Source of the DNA: Deltaproteobacteria bacterium
GTDB taxonomy: Bacteria > Desulfobacterota > Desulfobacteria > Desulfobacterales > C00003060
NCBI GenBank assembly: GCA_019307135.1
Contig: JAFDKF010000032.1
Coordinates: 1 to 59,521 of the forward strand
DNA length: 59,521 bases
Reading direction: 5' to 3'
Part shown: piece after piece, positions 32,438 through 41,902 of the stretch
Layout of the letters: each line of letters begins with the position of its first letter
Position numbering within the stretch: the stretch's first letter is position 1
Position numbers and translations under genes: made by a program
Notes under the pieces: generated by a model
What the model was told of the DNA's origin: nothing
Databases searched by the model: none
The model's input: only the letters and a program-made list of their open reading frames with translations

Positions 32438-34894
32438 ATGAAACCCGAAACAAGCTGCCTTAATACCAGGGCTCTGATAGATTATGTCCGAGCCAGGAAT
32501 CCCGAGAATCTGCACCTTCTCTGGGAACCCCTAAAAGGAAAGCTGCCAGAGGGCGGAGATCCCGAGCAGTTTCTCGCTGATCCCAACAACTGGATCAGTG
32601 CCGAGGTTTGCAGGGACATCATGGAGCAGACAAGGATAGCTACCTCAGATCAAATGGCTGTGTACAACGCGGGATTTGAATCTATTGTTCAAAAAAAGCT
32701 GGGTTACGTGCAGCAAATATTTGTCCGGTCCCTTTTCACACCGAAGTACGCCATCAAGAGTGCTGCAAGAATAAATGACAAATTTAATACAACCAAGAGA
32801 GTCGAAATCGTCGAGGTATCTAATACCCATGCTCTGGTTCGTCTCCATTGGTTCAAGCACCTGCCCCTAACCCGGGATTTCTGCCTGATCAACAAGGGAA
32901 TATACCAGGCGATGTCCACAGTATGGGACCTTCCGCCGGCCAGGTTAGAGGAAAGGGTGTGTTTTTTTGAAGGTGGGCCCTATTGTGAATATGAGATGTG
33001 GTGGGACAAAAAGTCCTTCTGCAAACTTTTTTTCCGAAGGTCTGCAGTCAAAAAGGAAATCCTTGAGTCGCTAATCAAGGAGATGGAGAGGGATAAGGAT
33101 CTGATCCGTCGCAAATACGAACAGGTCACAAGGCTTAATGAGGAGTTGAACAAGAAAGTCTCCTACCTCCTGAGTCTTCAGGAGGCGAGTCACGCTATGG
33201 TTTCAATCCTTGATGAACAAAGACTGATTGAGACCATAATGAACCTTATCACCTCGGTGATAGGCCTCAACAGGGCAATTCTTTTCCTGGTAGACGACAA
33301 GCGGGAAAACCTTCGGTTTGCCCGGGCAGTTGGTGCCATAGACAAATCGCTGGAGCCTTTGAAGAATTATGAAATACCTCTTGACCGCATGAGCAATATT
33401 CTTGCACGGGTAGCAGCCACAGGCATTCCGAGATTTGTGAAGGATGTGGAGAAGTCGAATTTGCGAAAAGGGAACATCGTCCTGAATCTCTTTCAACCAA
33501 AGAATTTTGCTGCTGCACCTCTTATTGCCCGCAACAAAGTCATCGGAGTTCTTGCAGGTGAGATGCCCTGGGACAAGGCCGACGGGGGTGAACCAGATTT
33601 GAACCTGCTTATGACGTTTTCCAACCAGATTGCCATTGCAATCGAAAATGCCCGTCTGTACAGGGATCTCGAGAGGACATATCTTTCAAGCCTTCAGGCA
33701 CAGAAGATGGCGGCCATAGGAAACCTGGCGGGTGGCATTGCCCATGACTTCAATAATATCCTGCAAGCTATCCTGGGTCATGTCGGCCTCCTTTCATACG
33801 ACTTTGGGGAGCAGGCTCCTCAGTACCCCAGGTTAAAGCGAATAGAGTCAGCGGCTCAACGGGCCAGCGATCTGATCAGGCAGCTTCTCACGTTTAGTAG
33901 AAAGGGAGAAAGCCTGTTGCGGCCCCTTAGCCTGAATTCCGAGGTTAAGGAAGTAATGAAACTCCTTAGCAGCGCTATCCCGAAGATGATCGCCATAGAG
34001 CTTCAGCTTGAGCCGGACCTGGGGATGATTGATGCTGATCCGGTGCAGGTGAATCAGGTCTTGATGAACCTGGCCGTCAACGCACGGGACGCTATGTCCT
34101 ATGATGGAAAACTGGTGATCGGAACGAAGAACGTTACCGTTGACGAAGAGTACTGCCGAACCCATTCCGGCTTAAGACCCGGGGAACATGTAATGCTCTG
34201 GGTTTCGGATACCGGCCATGGTATGGAAAAGGATGTGTTAGACCACATCTTTGAGCCCTTTTATACTACAAAGGATGTCGGCAAGGGGACCGGACTGGGG
34301 CTCTCCACAGTATATGGGATTGTGAAAAGCCATCAGGGTCACATCATATGCGAAAGTGAGCCGGGAAGCGGTACGACGTTCAAGGTCTATCTTCCGGTTT
34401 CGGGTAAAGACGGGCAAAGGCTCGGCGAAGAAAAGGGTGAAGATTCTCTGGTCATGCGCGGTACAGAAACCATTCTTCTGGTGGATGACGAAGCGACCAT
34501 AAGGGAGTATTGTGGGGAGTTGCTCAAGGGATATGGCTATACGGTCCTTACAGCAAAAAGTGGCGAGGAGGCACTCGAGGTTTTTGTCCGAGAAAAAGGC
34601 CGTATAGATCTGGTGATTTCGGACCTGATTATGCCTGGCATGGGGGGCAAGCGGTGTCTTGATGAGATGTTGAAACTCGATCCAGAGGTTAAGGTCCTGA
34701 TGATGACTGGTTATGCTGTTCATGACCACATCAGGGAGGCACTCGAAAGGGGTGCCAGGGGAGTCCTTAACAAACCGTTTAGTGGTCAAGAGATGGCAAC
34801 GATGATCAGAAGAATTCTTGACGAGGAACCGATATCCGGTGAGACAACCCCTGGTAAGAGCAGGCCGGGGCTGAGGGTGGTAGTTTCAAAGTAG
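32438..34894 (+). CDS. Hybrid sensor histidine kinase (sensor-GAF-HisKA-HATPase-REC)
   Basis: An 818-residue cytosolic hybrid kinase. Residues 1 to about 205 form a sensory domain of the V4R or heme-NO-associated type, ending LEERVCFFEGGPYCEYEMWW. A coiled coil follows, then a GAF domain (about 245-405). HisKA has the phosphoacceptor in AGGIAHDFNNILQAI, HATPase has MNLAVNARDAM, DTGHGM and GKGTGLGLS. A C-terminal receiver (about 690-805) has ILLVDDEATIREY and Asp in VISDLIMPGMGG. The ATG at 32438 follows GAGGGGGGGC; a longer frame to 32390 is less likely. The partner regulator is not adjacent. Confidence 0.88.
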   Translation: MKPETSCLNTRALIDYVRARNPENLHLLWEPLKGKLPEGGDPEQFLADPNNWISAEVCRDIMEQTRIATSDQMAVYNAGFESIVQKKLGYVQQIFVRSLFTPKYAIKSAARINDKFNTTKRVEIVEVSNTHALVRLHWFKHLPLTRDFCLINKGIYQAMSTVWDLPPARLEERVCFFEGGPYCEYEMWWDKKSFCKLFFRRSAVKKEILESLIKEMERDKDLIRRKYEQVTRLNEELNKKVSYLLSLQEASHAMVSILDEQRLIETIMNLITSVIGLNRAILFLVDDKRENLRFARAVGAIDKSLEPLKNYEIPLDRMSNILARVAATGIPRFVKDVEKSNLRKGNIVLNLFQPKNFAAAPLIARNKVIGVLAGEMPWDKADGGEPDLNLLMTFSNQIAIAIENARLYRDLERTYLSSLQAQKMAAIGNLAGGIAHDFNNILQAILGHVGLLSYDFGEQAPQYPRLKRIESAAQRASDLIRQLLTFSRKGESLLRPLSLNSEVKEVMKLLSSAIPKMIAIELQLEPDLGMIDADPVQVNQVLMNLAVNARDAMSYDGKLVIGTKNVTVDEEYCRTHSGLRPGEHVMLWVSDTGHGMEKDVLDHIFEPFYTTKDVGKGTGLGLSTVYGIVKSHQGHIICESEPGSGTTFKVYLPVSGKDGQRLGEEKGEDSLVMRGTETILLVDDEATIREYCGELLKGYGYTVLTAKSGEEALEVFVREKGRIDLVISDLIMPGMGGKRCLDEMLKLDPEVKVLMMTGYAVHDHIREALERGARGVLNKPFSGQEMATMIRRILDEEPISGETTPGKSRPGLRVVVSK

Positions 34895-34990
34895 GGATAT
34901 GTGATGGGGGCCTTCAGAGCCTGTCCGTTATTGAATCGTTTTCCGGAGTACCGGAGTGATGGAGGAGAGGACGGGGCTTCTTAGGACACG

Positions 34991-36136
34991 ATGAAGATCA
35001 ACGCCATTAATGTCTACAGAGTGAACCTTCCTTTTAAGTTCACCTTTTCCCATTCCCAAAAAGATGCCAGGGCAGCAGACAATATTGTGGTGGAGATACT
35101 TACCTGTGAGCAAGGGCTCAAAGGCTACGGAGAAGGCGGCCCAAGGCCTTATGTTACCGGTGAGACTCAGGAGAGCGCCATCCGCGGTGTAAGGTTTTTG
35201 TGTCTGAATAAACTCTTCCCATGGGATTTGGACGACGTTAGCCAAATATGGAACTTTGTTTATTCTGCCACCGGGGAAAAGAATCATAACTCGGCACTGT
35301 GTGCCCTGGAAATGGCCCTGCTCGATCTGCTCGCCAGGAAGGAAAACCGAAATATCCTGGATTACCTTCCTGGGGACCATTTCACTCACGAGGTGCGCTA
35401 CGGGGGTACTGTCCCCATGGCGGATCAGGAGATGGTCATGTTGATCTGTCAGATGTTGAGAAGGCTCGATATCAGAGATGTACGCTTAAAAATGGGGGGG
35501 GACGGGGAGCAAAACCGGCGGGGACTTGAGGCCATTCGCCAGGTCATGGACCGAGGCTGTGACCTGCGAGTTGACGTGAACGGGGCATGGGACCTGGACA
35601 TGGCCAAACAGCACATAGCCTTACTCGAATCTTATGGAGTGAGCGTCCTGGAACAGCCCCTGACGCCCGAAGACCCCAACTGGAGAAAACTGGCCAATAT
35701 TCTAAGAGCGAGAAACGTCAAGCTCATGGCTGATGAGTCTGTTTGTTCGATGGAAGATCTGGAAAAGGCAGTTTCAGAAGGGCACTTCGATATGATCAAT
35801 GTGCGGCTTTCCAAGTGTGGCGGTTTTTCAAATTCCCTGAAAATGATAAACCGGATTCGGGCTACTGGGCTCCGTTACCAGGTGGGATGTCAACTTGGAG
35901 AGTCAGGCATCCTTTCAGCAGCCGGAAGGGCCCTGTGTGCTATAAGCCCTGATGCCCTTTACTGCGACGGCTCCTATGACCCCTTTTTGTTAAGAGAAAA
36001 CCTCACTACCGAGCATGTGACCTTCAATCATGGGGGCAAAGCGGCTCCTCTAAAAGGCCCGGGTCTTGGAATTACGGTAAATCTGGAAAACCTTAGGCAA
36101 TTCAGTGACCACTTCATTACTATTCAAAGGCCCTGA
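34991..36136 (+). CDS. Enolase-superfamily enzyme (mandelate racemase/MLE subgroup)
   Basis: A 381-residue protein with the N-terminal capping domain and the TIM barrel. Metal ligands are Asp195 (RVDVNGAW), Glu221 (LEQPL) and Asp248 (MADES); the acid/base Lys275 is in VRLSKCGG. The second-strand KxK motif is RLK here (Arg165, Lys167). This resembles dipeptide epimerases or muconate cycloisomerases, but the Arg is unusual and the substrate is unknown. The start ATG at 34991 begins the conserved INAINVYRVNLPFKFTF stretch. It follows the kinase by about 95 bases on the same strand. Confidence 0.82.
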   Translation: MKINAINVYRVNLPFKFTFSHSQKDARAADNIVVEILTCEQGLKGYGEGGPRPYVTGETQESAIRGVRFLCLNKLFPWDLDDVSQIWNFVYSATGEKNHNSALCALEMALLDLLARKENRNILDYLPGDHFTHEVRYGGTVPMADQEMVMLICQMLRRLDIRDVRLKMGGDGEQNRRGLEAIRQVMDRGCDLRVDVNGAWDLDMAKQHIALLESYGVSVLEQPLTPEDPNWRKLANILRARNVKLMADESVCSMEDLEKAVSEGHFDMINVRLSKCGGFSNSLKMINRIRATGLRYQVGCQLGESGILSAAGRALCAISPDALYCDGSYDPFLLRENLTTEHVTFNHGGKAAPLKGPGLGITVNLENLRQFSDHFITIQRP

Positions 36137-36378
36137 TTCAGTCCCAATGGACCTTTTGTCTCTTTGCGTAAACCCATTGAGATTGATTTCATGAGTGATT
36201 CTCTCCCTTGAGCGCCATGGCAAGCTTGGCTCACAGCAGAGGGCCGCGCAGAGATGATCAGTTCCAACACGTCCTTACATTTGCCAGTTGTGATGACTTC
36301 GTAGCCCTCTTCTTTCAGCTCTTCCGAGCAAAGGGTCCTGATACTTTCTTCGTCATCGACGAACAGTATCTTAGCCAT
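36124..36378 (-). pseudogene. Truncated response-regulator receiver
   Basis: ILFVDDEESIRTLCSEELKE then EGYEVITTGKCKDVLELI is a good receiver N-terminus with GGGGGGCGTT before the ATG at 36378. After residue 45 the sequence becomes unrelated (SARPSAVSQACHGAQGRES), and the phosphoacceptor Asp and the rest are missing. It overlaps the 3' end of the enolase-family gene by 13 bases. A broken regulator, possibly once the partner of a nearby kinase. Confidence 0.6.
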
Positions 36379-36402
36379 AACGCCCCCCTCATATAGACGG
36401 AA

Positions 36403-37498
36403 CTAAGTTCCTGCCAGTAGCACCCCCTCTATGAAGGGATCCAGGTTTCCATCCAGAACATCGTTGACATTTCCTATCCCAAGATCGATTCGATGGTCTT
36501 TGACCATCTGATAGGGCTGCAGGGTATAGGACCTGATCTGACTTCCCCAGGCGATCTCTTCCTTCTTTTCATAGAGCGCTTGCTTTTCATCGGCTCTTTT
36601 CGTTTGTTCGTATTCATACAGTCGTGACTTCAAGACCTTCATAGCAATTGCCTTGTTTCGGTACTGTGAAGACTCCTGCTGAGACTGTACCACGATCCCT
36701 GTTGGCAAATGGGTGAGGCGGATAGCAGAGCTGGTCTTGTTGACGTGCTGGCCGCCTGCACCGCTGGAACGGAAGACGTCGATCCGCAGATCTTTTTCGT
36801 CGATCTCTATGACAACCTCCTCGTTGACTTCCGGAGACACAGAGACCGAGGCAAAGGAGGTGTGTCTACGATTACTGGCATCGAATGGGGATATGCGCAC
36901 AAGGCGATGAATACCGGTCTCGCCCTTCAGGTAACCGTAAGCATAAGGGCCACTGGCAATAAAAGTGACGCTCTTGATGCCAGCTTCTTCACCGGGCTGG
37001 AAATCGACAACAGAGCTCTTGTAATTCTTTTGTTCAGCCCAGCGCAGGTACATACGGAAGAGCATCTCGACCCAGTCTTGGGCTTCAGTTCCCCCTGCGC
37101 CGGCATTAATTGAGAGAATCGCATTTTTGGCATCGTCTTTGCCACTTAGCATCCGTGCCAGAGCCATTTGATGAATGGCATCTTCCAGCCTCTGAAGTGT
37201 TTCAGCGACCTCTTGGATGGTGGCTTCATCATCCTCTTCTATGGCAAGGCCTAAAAGGACCTCAGCGTCTTCCAGCTCATGGTGGAGCTTTTGCCAGGAA
37301 TTGATTGTATCGGAAAGAGTCGTTCTTTCTCTCAGGATCTCTTTGGTTTTCTCAGGAGCATCCCAAAAGCCGTTCTTAGATATGATCCCTTCGATTTCGT
37401 TGAGCCGTTTCCGTTTTCCATCTAAGTCAAAGATAACCCCTGAATTGTTCCAGTCTATCGCGAAGAGATTGGATTTTGCTTTTTAATTCAAATGACAT
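36403..37498 (-). CDS. prfB: Peptide chain release factor 2, with programmed +1 frameshift
   Basis: RF2 reads UGA and UAA stop codons. The 5' part starts at ATG 37498 (after AAAGGAGGTACTACA) and runs 23 codons to AGG-GGT-TAT-CTT, then in-frame TGA at 37429-37427. The ribosome shifts +1 at CTT and continues GAC TTA GAT at 37428, giving 364 residues in total, close to the E. coli length. AGGGGT is the internal Shine-Dalgarno-like stimulator and CTT-TGA-C the slip site. The 3' part has the SPF codon-recognition tripeptide at about 203-205 (RLVRISPFDAS) and GGQ at 248-250 (GAGGQHVNKT). RF2 level autoregulates through the UGA stop. Confidence 0.97.
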
Positions 37499-37518
37499 TG
37501 TAGTACCTCCTTTGTCAT

Positions 37519-37660
37519 TGGTGATTGGTCGAGTTGTCGAGTGGGAAAATGGTCAAGTGGTTAACCCTGGCCCAGATCTGGATTAGTGGCTTGGTAGCTT
37601 ATGATAAGCCGAAGCGCCAGGGCGGGCGACTCAACTACTCGACCAATTGGGGCGAAGCCC
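37519..37660. repeat. Repeats between prfB and lnt
   Basis: GTCGAGTGGGAAAATGGTCA (also at 50765-50790) flanks CCCTGGCCCAGATCTGG ... GCGCCAGGGCGGGC (third copy of the REP-like unit). CTCAACTACTCGACCAATTG forms the inverted end. TTGGGGCGAAGCCCCTAA near 37645 is a hairpin. Confidence 0.6.
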
Positions 37661-39187
37661 CTAATTTTTTCTCCAAAAAGCGCCTATGCAGACAACCAAA
37701 CTTATCAAAACACACCCTATGGCAAAAACATCGCCGTGGCGAGCATAGAAGCTCTTGTAGTTCATCATCGGGAGTGAACGGGTTCGAATCGCCTCTTCAA
37801 ACAGGGGCGTTTCATCCAGGAGCCTGCCTACAGGATCGACAAAGGCGCTAATACCGGTATTGGCCGCTCTGGCCAGGGCCAGGTGGTTTTCAACTGCCCT
37901 AAATACCACCATAGAAAGATGCTGGTAAGGCGCGCTTGACCTCCCAAACCAGGCATCGTTTGTGATGTTGATCAACAGTTGAGCGCCGTTTTGGACCATT
38001 GAACGGGCCAGTTCCGGAAAGATCGCCTCGAAACAGATCAAGACCCCAATCTTTTCACGCCCCCACAACAGGACCTGGCCCATGCTGCCGGAGTCAAAAT
38101 CCCCAACAGCCTCCACCATCTTTCCCAGGAAAGGGAAATAGCGCTTGAGAGGAACATATTCACCATAGGGCACTAAATGTACCTTATCATATTTTCCCAC
38201 AACTTTGCCACAGAGATCAACCAGGTAAGCGCTGTTATAGTAGCGGATCTTTTCACCGATCCTACGAAAAGAAGGGCTTCCAAGAACAAAATGGACTCGG
38301 CAGGTGCGAACTATCTCCAGCGTCTCTCTTGTGAGGTTCTGGTCGTATAGAAAGTAAAACGGAAGCGCTGTCTCCGGCCATATTATAAGGTCAGGACCGG
38401 TCTTTAAAGCAGTAGTTGACAAGGTGCCATAGCGTTGGAGGGTCTCATGTTGAAAAGAAGGCAGCCACTTTTTAAACTGGTCAATATTTCCCTGCACCAA
38501 GGCAATAACATGCTTGGGCGCGGCCTCAGCAGCCCTGTCGATCTTTCCTATGCGCCAGGTGCCGTAGGTCAAAAAACCACCTATCACCAAGGCAACGCTC
38601 AGGATGGGCTTCCAGGCAAAGGCCCTGTTTCTTGAAATGCTACCCCAGGTTTCAAAGAGCACGGCATTGACGGCCATTATGAGGGCTGACAAGCCATATA
38701 CACCTAATATATCTGAAATCTGAATCAGTTGCAACCGGTTATATTGCGAGTGACCAAGGTTTTCCCATGGAAAGCCAGACAGGAAAAATGACTTGACATA
38801 TTCCAGGGCAGTCCAAAAAAAGGGCGCTGTCAAATAATACGGGAGGGATCTTGCCCGGAGTTTGCCGATAACCATTGCAAAGAGTCCCGGATATAGGCTG
38901 AGGTAGAGCACAAGTAGCATGAGTATGACGACACACAGGGCGCTCGGCAGTTGACCATAATGGTGTATGACGCCCGCAATCCAGTAAAGAAGCGTGGTAT
39001 AATGGACCAGTCCGGCGAGGAATCCGAGCTTAAAACTTGCCAGAGGAGTGGTATCCTTTATGGAATAGAGAAGTGGAATAAAGGCTACCCAGGCGAGGAA
39101 CTCCCAACCGGTTCGCGGAAACGAGGCGGTTAGCAGCACACCGGTTGTCGCTGCCAGTGCAGCGTCAAACAGCGTTATTCCCCACAT
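37661..39187 (-). CDS. lnt: Apolipoprotein N-acyltransferase
   Basis: Adds the third acyl chain to lipoproteins in the inner membrane. About 508 residues with several N-terminal membrane helices (ATTGVLLTASFPRTG, FLAWVAFIPLLYSI, LCVVILMLLVLYLSLYPGLF and others). The C-terminal nitrilase-like domain has the catalytic Glu in IIWPETALPFYF, Lys in KYDKVHLVPYGEYVPL and Cys in IGVLICFEAIFPELAR. The ATG at 39187 is used because the 20 codons before it encode the dispersed ATTCCGCATTCCGC repeat. It follows prfB in the same orientation. Confidence 0.92.
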   Translation of the reverse strand: MWGITLFDAALAATTGVLLTASFPRTGWEFLAWVAFIPLLYSIKDTTPLASFKLGFLAGLVHYTTLLYWIAGVIHHYGQLPSALCVVILMLLVLYLSLYPGLFAMVIGKLRARSLPYYLTAPFFWTALEYVKSFFLSGFPWENLGHSQYNRLQLIQISDILGVYGLSALIMAVNAVLFETWGSISRNRAFAWKPILSVALVIGGFLTYGTWRIGKIDRAAEAAPKHVIALVQGNIDQFKKWLPSFQHETLQRYGTLSTTALKTGPDLIIWPETALPFYFLYDQNLTRETLEIVRTCRVHFVLGSPSFRRIGEKIRYYNSAYLVDLCGKVVGKYDKVHLVPYGEYVPLKRYFPFLGKMVEAVGDFDSGSMGQVLLWGREKIGVLICFEAIFPELARSMVQNGAQLLINITNDAWFGRSSAPYQHLSMVVFRAVENHLALARAANTGISAFVDPVGRLLDETPLFEEAIRTRSLPMMNYKSFYARHGDVFAIGCVLISLVVCIGAFWRKN

Positions 39188-39236
39188 TCGAATGCGGAAT
39201 GCGGAATGCGGAATGCGGAGTAATGAAGAATATCCA
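39188..39236. repeat. Tandem GAATGCG simple repeat
   Basis: GAATGCGGAATGCGGAATGC repeats upstream of lnt. Related units are at 22503-22540 and inside the GT9 gene (44615-44700). Confidence 0.6.
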
Positions 39237-39342
39237 ATATCGAGCATCGAGTATCCAGTTCGCCTCCGTCGGATCTGTGCTGAAGCCCTAAACCCGGGTG
39301 GATTACCTGTTTTTCAAAAATAGCTGCGTGAAAGAACAACAT

Positions 39343-39415
39343 GTGCCCCGCGGAGGGGGCACGCTACGCATTATCGGATGTCCATTCGTAGCGTGGGGGC
39401 TCTGTCCCCCACAAA
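39343..39415. repeat. Hairpin unit with GTAGCGTGGGGGCTCTGTCC
   Basis: CGGAGGGGGCACGCTACGCA and its inverted end CGTAGCGTGGGGGCTCTG flank about 40 bases. The right end matches the repeat at 1992-2026 in inverted orientation. Confidence 0.55.
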
Positions 39416-39491
39416 ACAGGCTTTTCATAGATAGCATTTTCCTTGCCAGAACAAAAGGACGAAGCCGATCTATGCAACAAGTTGTTAAAAC

Positions 39492-39520
39492 TTGACAATA
39501 AGCCAGAATTTGTTTATGAT
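39492..39520 (+). promoter_or_regulatory. Near-consensus sigma-70 promoter
   Basis: TTGACA (39492-39497), 17 bases, TATGAT (39515-39520). Transcription should begin near 39527, only about six bases before the ATG at 39533, so the mRNA would be almost leaderless. Confidence 0.6.
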
Positions 39521-39532
39521 TTTTTTGGAACT

Positions 39533-41692
39533 ATGAAAACCCCTGCCCGCGAATTCTTTAATAGAATAAAGACTTCCAGAAACCTGCCCGCCCTTCCCCA
39601 TATTCTTGTGAAGTTGATGGAGGCTTGCGACGGGGTACCAGCCACGATTAAGGAGATATCTCAAATTATCGATAAAGATGCCTCCTTAAGCGCAAGGCTT
39701 ATGAGGCTGGTCAATTCCGCCTATTACGGCCTGCCGAACAGGGTAGCCAGCATTGATCAGGCCGTGTTACTCTTGGGCACTAATACCATTAAGAATGTTG
39801 CTATTAGCGCTTCAGTATACCAGGCTTTTGGCCGGGTCAAGGAGGGTCCTGTCTTTAGATTGAAGCTGTTCTGGCGGCACTCCCTGATGTGTGCCACCCT
39901 GGCCAAGCTGATTGCCAGAAAGACCTCATATTCTGCTCCTGACGAGGCGTTTTTGTCGGGGCTTCTTCATGATATTGGAAAGTTGATTTTGTGGGTGAAT
40001 TTTCCAAAGGAATACGCCGAGGTCCTGCGGTCACACAGGAACAAGCCGGATTTGCTTCTGGCAGGTGAAATGCGGTTGGGGGCCACACACTGTGAGGTGG
40101 GGGCATGGATGATCAATCGGTGGCACCTGCAATCGTTTATGGCGGACGCGGTACTTTATCACCATGAACCGATACATAAAATTTTGGATGCATCTCCTCT
40201 GGTAAAAATTGTATTCGTAGCCAATGCCCTGTGCTTAGAGAGTATTGAAGACACTGATACCAGGTTTAAGACATCAGAAGAGGTATTTGGATTTGCCCGG
40301 TCTGAAGTGGAGGAACTGATATCGCTGGCCGAGGAAGAGATGAAGCAGGTAGCAGAATCACTGGAAATAGAGGTTGAGCCTCCCGGTCCGTCTGAGAGAT
40401 TGGTTTCCGAAAAAGATGCTGAAAAGCGAAAGGATCTCGTCCGTGCGGTCAGAGACATTTCTCTGCTTCAAGGTACGCTTCAAAACTTGTTAAAAGCCCT
40501 TGGTGAAGAGTCCGTACTGAAGGTGGTCAAGCAAGGTCTTCAGGTCTTATTTGATGTTCATAGTGTACTCTTTTTCCTGTATGACCGGAAAAGAGATATC
40601 CTGGTTGGCAAAGGTGGTATGGGGTCCGGTCAAGATGTCCTGGTCAAGGAGTTAGTCATTCCGGTCCAAAGGAAAAAATCTCTTCTGGCAAAGTCTCTTT
40701 CCCGGGGAACACCTCTGGACTCTCTTGGCCATCTGACAAAAGTCGATCTCAGCATCATAGACAACCAGATTATTCGCTTAATCGGAAAAGACGGTATGCT
40801 GTGCCTTCCCATGGTGGCCCACAAAGGGTTTGTCGGTGTGATAGTCATTGGTATAGACGAAGGGCAAGTTTCCAGGTTGTCCAAGGAGATAAACCTCTTG
40901 ACCATGTTTACCAATCAGGCAGCTTTAGCCGTGGATTCTGAGCATGTGAGAGAAACTCAAGCAAGGTTAATTCAGTCTGAGCGCCTGGCAGCCTCATCAG
41001 CCGTAGCGAGAAAAGTGGTCCACGAAGTGAACAATCCTTTAGGTATCATAAAGAATTATCTCAAGATTCTAGGGCTAAAGCTGGACAAAGATAGTCCTGC
41101 CCAAGAAGAGATAAGAATAATCAACGAAGAAATCGATCGTGTTGTCCTCATTATTCATGAGTTATCCGATTTTTCCGAACCTGGAATACGACAAAAGGAA
41201 CATGTTGATATAAATGCCTTGATATCGGACCTCATTAAGATTACTCATGAATCTCTCCTGTCACGGTCAGGGATCAAGGGCCACCTTAACCTGGAGCCTT
41301 CCCTGCCATCCGTTAGGACGGACAAAAACAGTCTAAAACAGGTCCTTATCAACCTTATTAAGAATGCGGTTGAGGCTATGCCCGAGGGAGGAAATCTTTA
41401 TATCAATACTCGACGTGTCCCCAATGGCCTAAAAAGCAAATTGGAGAGAGATGCAGAGGGAGACCATGAATATGTGGAGATCGCCATCAGCGATGACGGA
41501 CCTGGAATTCCTGATAGCATAAAGTCGAGGCTGTTTGAACCGTTCGTTAGCTCAAAGGGGGAGGGACACGCTGGATTGGGTTTGTCCATTGCATATAGCA
41601 TTATCAGGGAATTAGACGGGACCATGACCTGTGAAAGTGACGAGACAAAAGGAACAACCTTCAGAATAGTTTTGCCGACAGGGAAGGGGTAG
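39533..41692 (+). CDS. HDOD-GAF-histidine kinase
   Basis: A 719-residue protein. Residues about 15-215 are an HDOD domain (LPALPHILVKLMEA, IDKDASLSARLMRLVNSAYYG and the degenerate HD site FLSGLLHDIGKLIL). A GAF-like region follows (about 330-480), then a histidine kinase with ARKVVHEVNNPLGIIKNYL (phosphoacceptor His) and the ATPase motifs LINLIKNAVEAMPEG, DDGPGIPDS and GHAGLGLSIAYS. There is no receiver. Start ATG 39533, just downstream of a strong promoter. The next gene encodes a receiver-kinase hybrid, which could be its phosphorylation partner. Confidence 0.87.
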   Translation: MKTPAREFFNRIKTSRNLPALPHILVKLMEACDGVPATIKEISQIIDKDASLSARLMRLVNSAYYGLPNRVASIDQAVLLLGTNTIKNVAISASVYQAFGRVKEGPVFRLKLFWRHSLMCATLAKLIARKTSYSAPDEAFLSGLLHDIGKLILWVNFPKEYAEVLRSHRNKPDLLLAGEMRLGATHCEVGAWMINRWHLQSFMADAVLYHHEPIHKILDASPLVKIVFVANALCLESIEDTDTRFKTSEEVFGFARSEVEELISLAEEEMKQVAESLEIEVEPPGPSERLVSEKDAEKRKDLVRAVRDISLLQGTLQNLLKALGEESVLKVVKQGLQVLFDVHSVLFFLYDRKRDILVGKGGMGSGQDVLVKELVIPVQRKKSLLAKSLSRGTPLDSLGHLTKVDLSIIDNQIIRLIGKDGMLCLPMVAHKGFVGVIVIGIDEGQVSRLSKEINLLTMFTNQAALAVDSEHVRETQARLIQSERLAASSAVARKVVHEVNNPLGIIKNYLKILGLKLDKDSPAQEEIRIINEEIDRVVLIIHELSDFSEPGIRQKEHVDINALISDLIKITHESLLSRSGIKGHLNLEPSLPSVRTDKNSLKQVLINLIKNAVEAMPEGGNLYINTRRVPNGLKSKLERDAEGDHEYVEIAISDDGPGIPDSIKSRLFEPFVSSKGEGHAGLGLSIAYSIIRELDGTMTCESDETKGTTFRIVLPTGKG

Positions 41693-41698
41693 ACCTAT

Positions 41699-41883
41699 TA
41701 CCTAAAGTGATCGGTTCAGGGTTCAAGGTTCAAAGGTTATAGTCTACTTTACAAGGGTTCACGGTTCAGGGTTCACGGTTCAGGGTTGACAACCTTTGAA
41801 CCTATGAACTTTGAACGGTGAACTTTCTTTATTGACGCGTCATCCTTTTGTTAACAGCCAGTTAGGGCTCTTCAACCGGGAAC
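41699..41883. repeat. Direct repeat D, copy 1
   Basis: About 185 bp, TACCTAAAGTGATCGGTTC to CTCTTCAACCGGGAAC, nearly identical to 55813-55983. It has one extra 14-base unit of GGTTCACGGTTCAG compared with copy 2. It lies just after the HDOD kinase stop and before the next start. Confidence 0.85.
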
Positions 41884-41902
41884 TTAGCTTGTGGAGGTCA
41901 CC

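Noticed and set aside
39188..39247. N-terminal extension of lnt to 39247
   Set aside because: The 20 added codons are GAATGCG-type repeat; homologues start at the first membrane helix after 39187.
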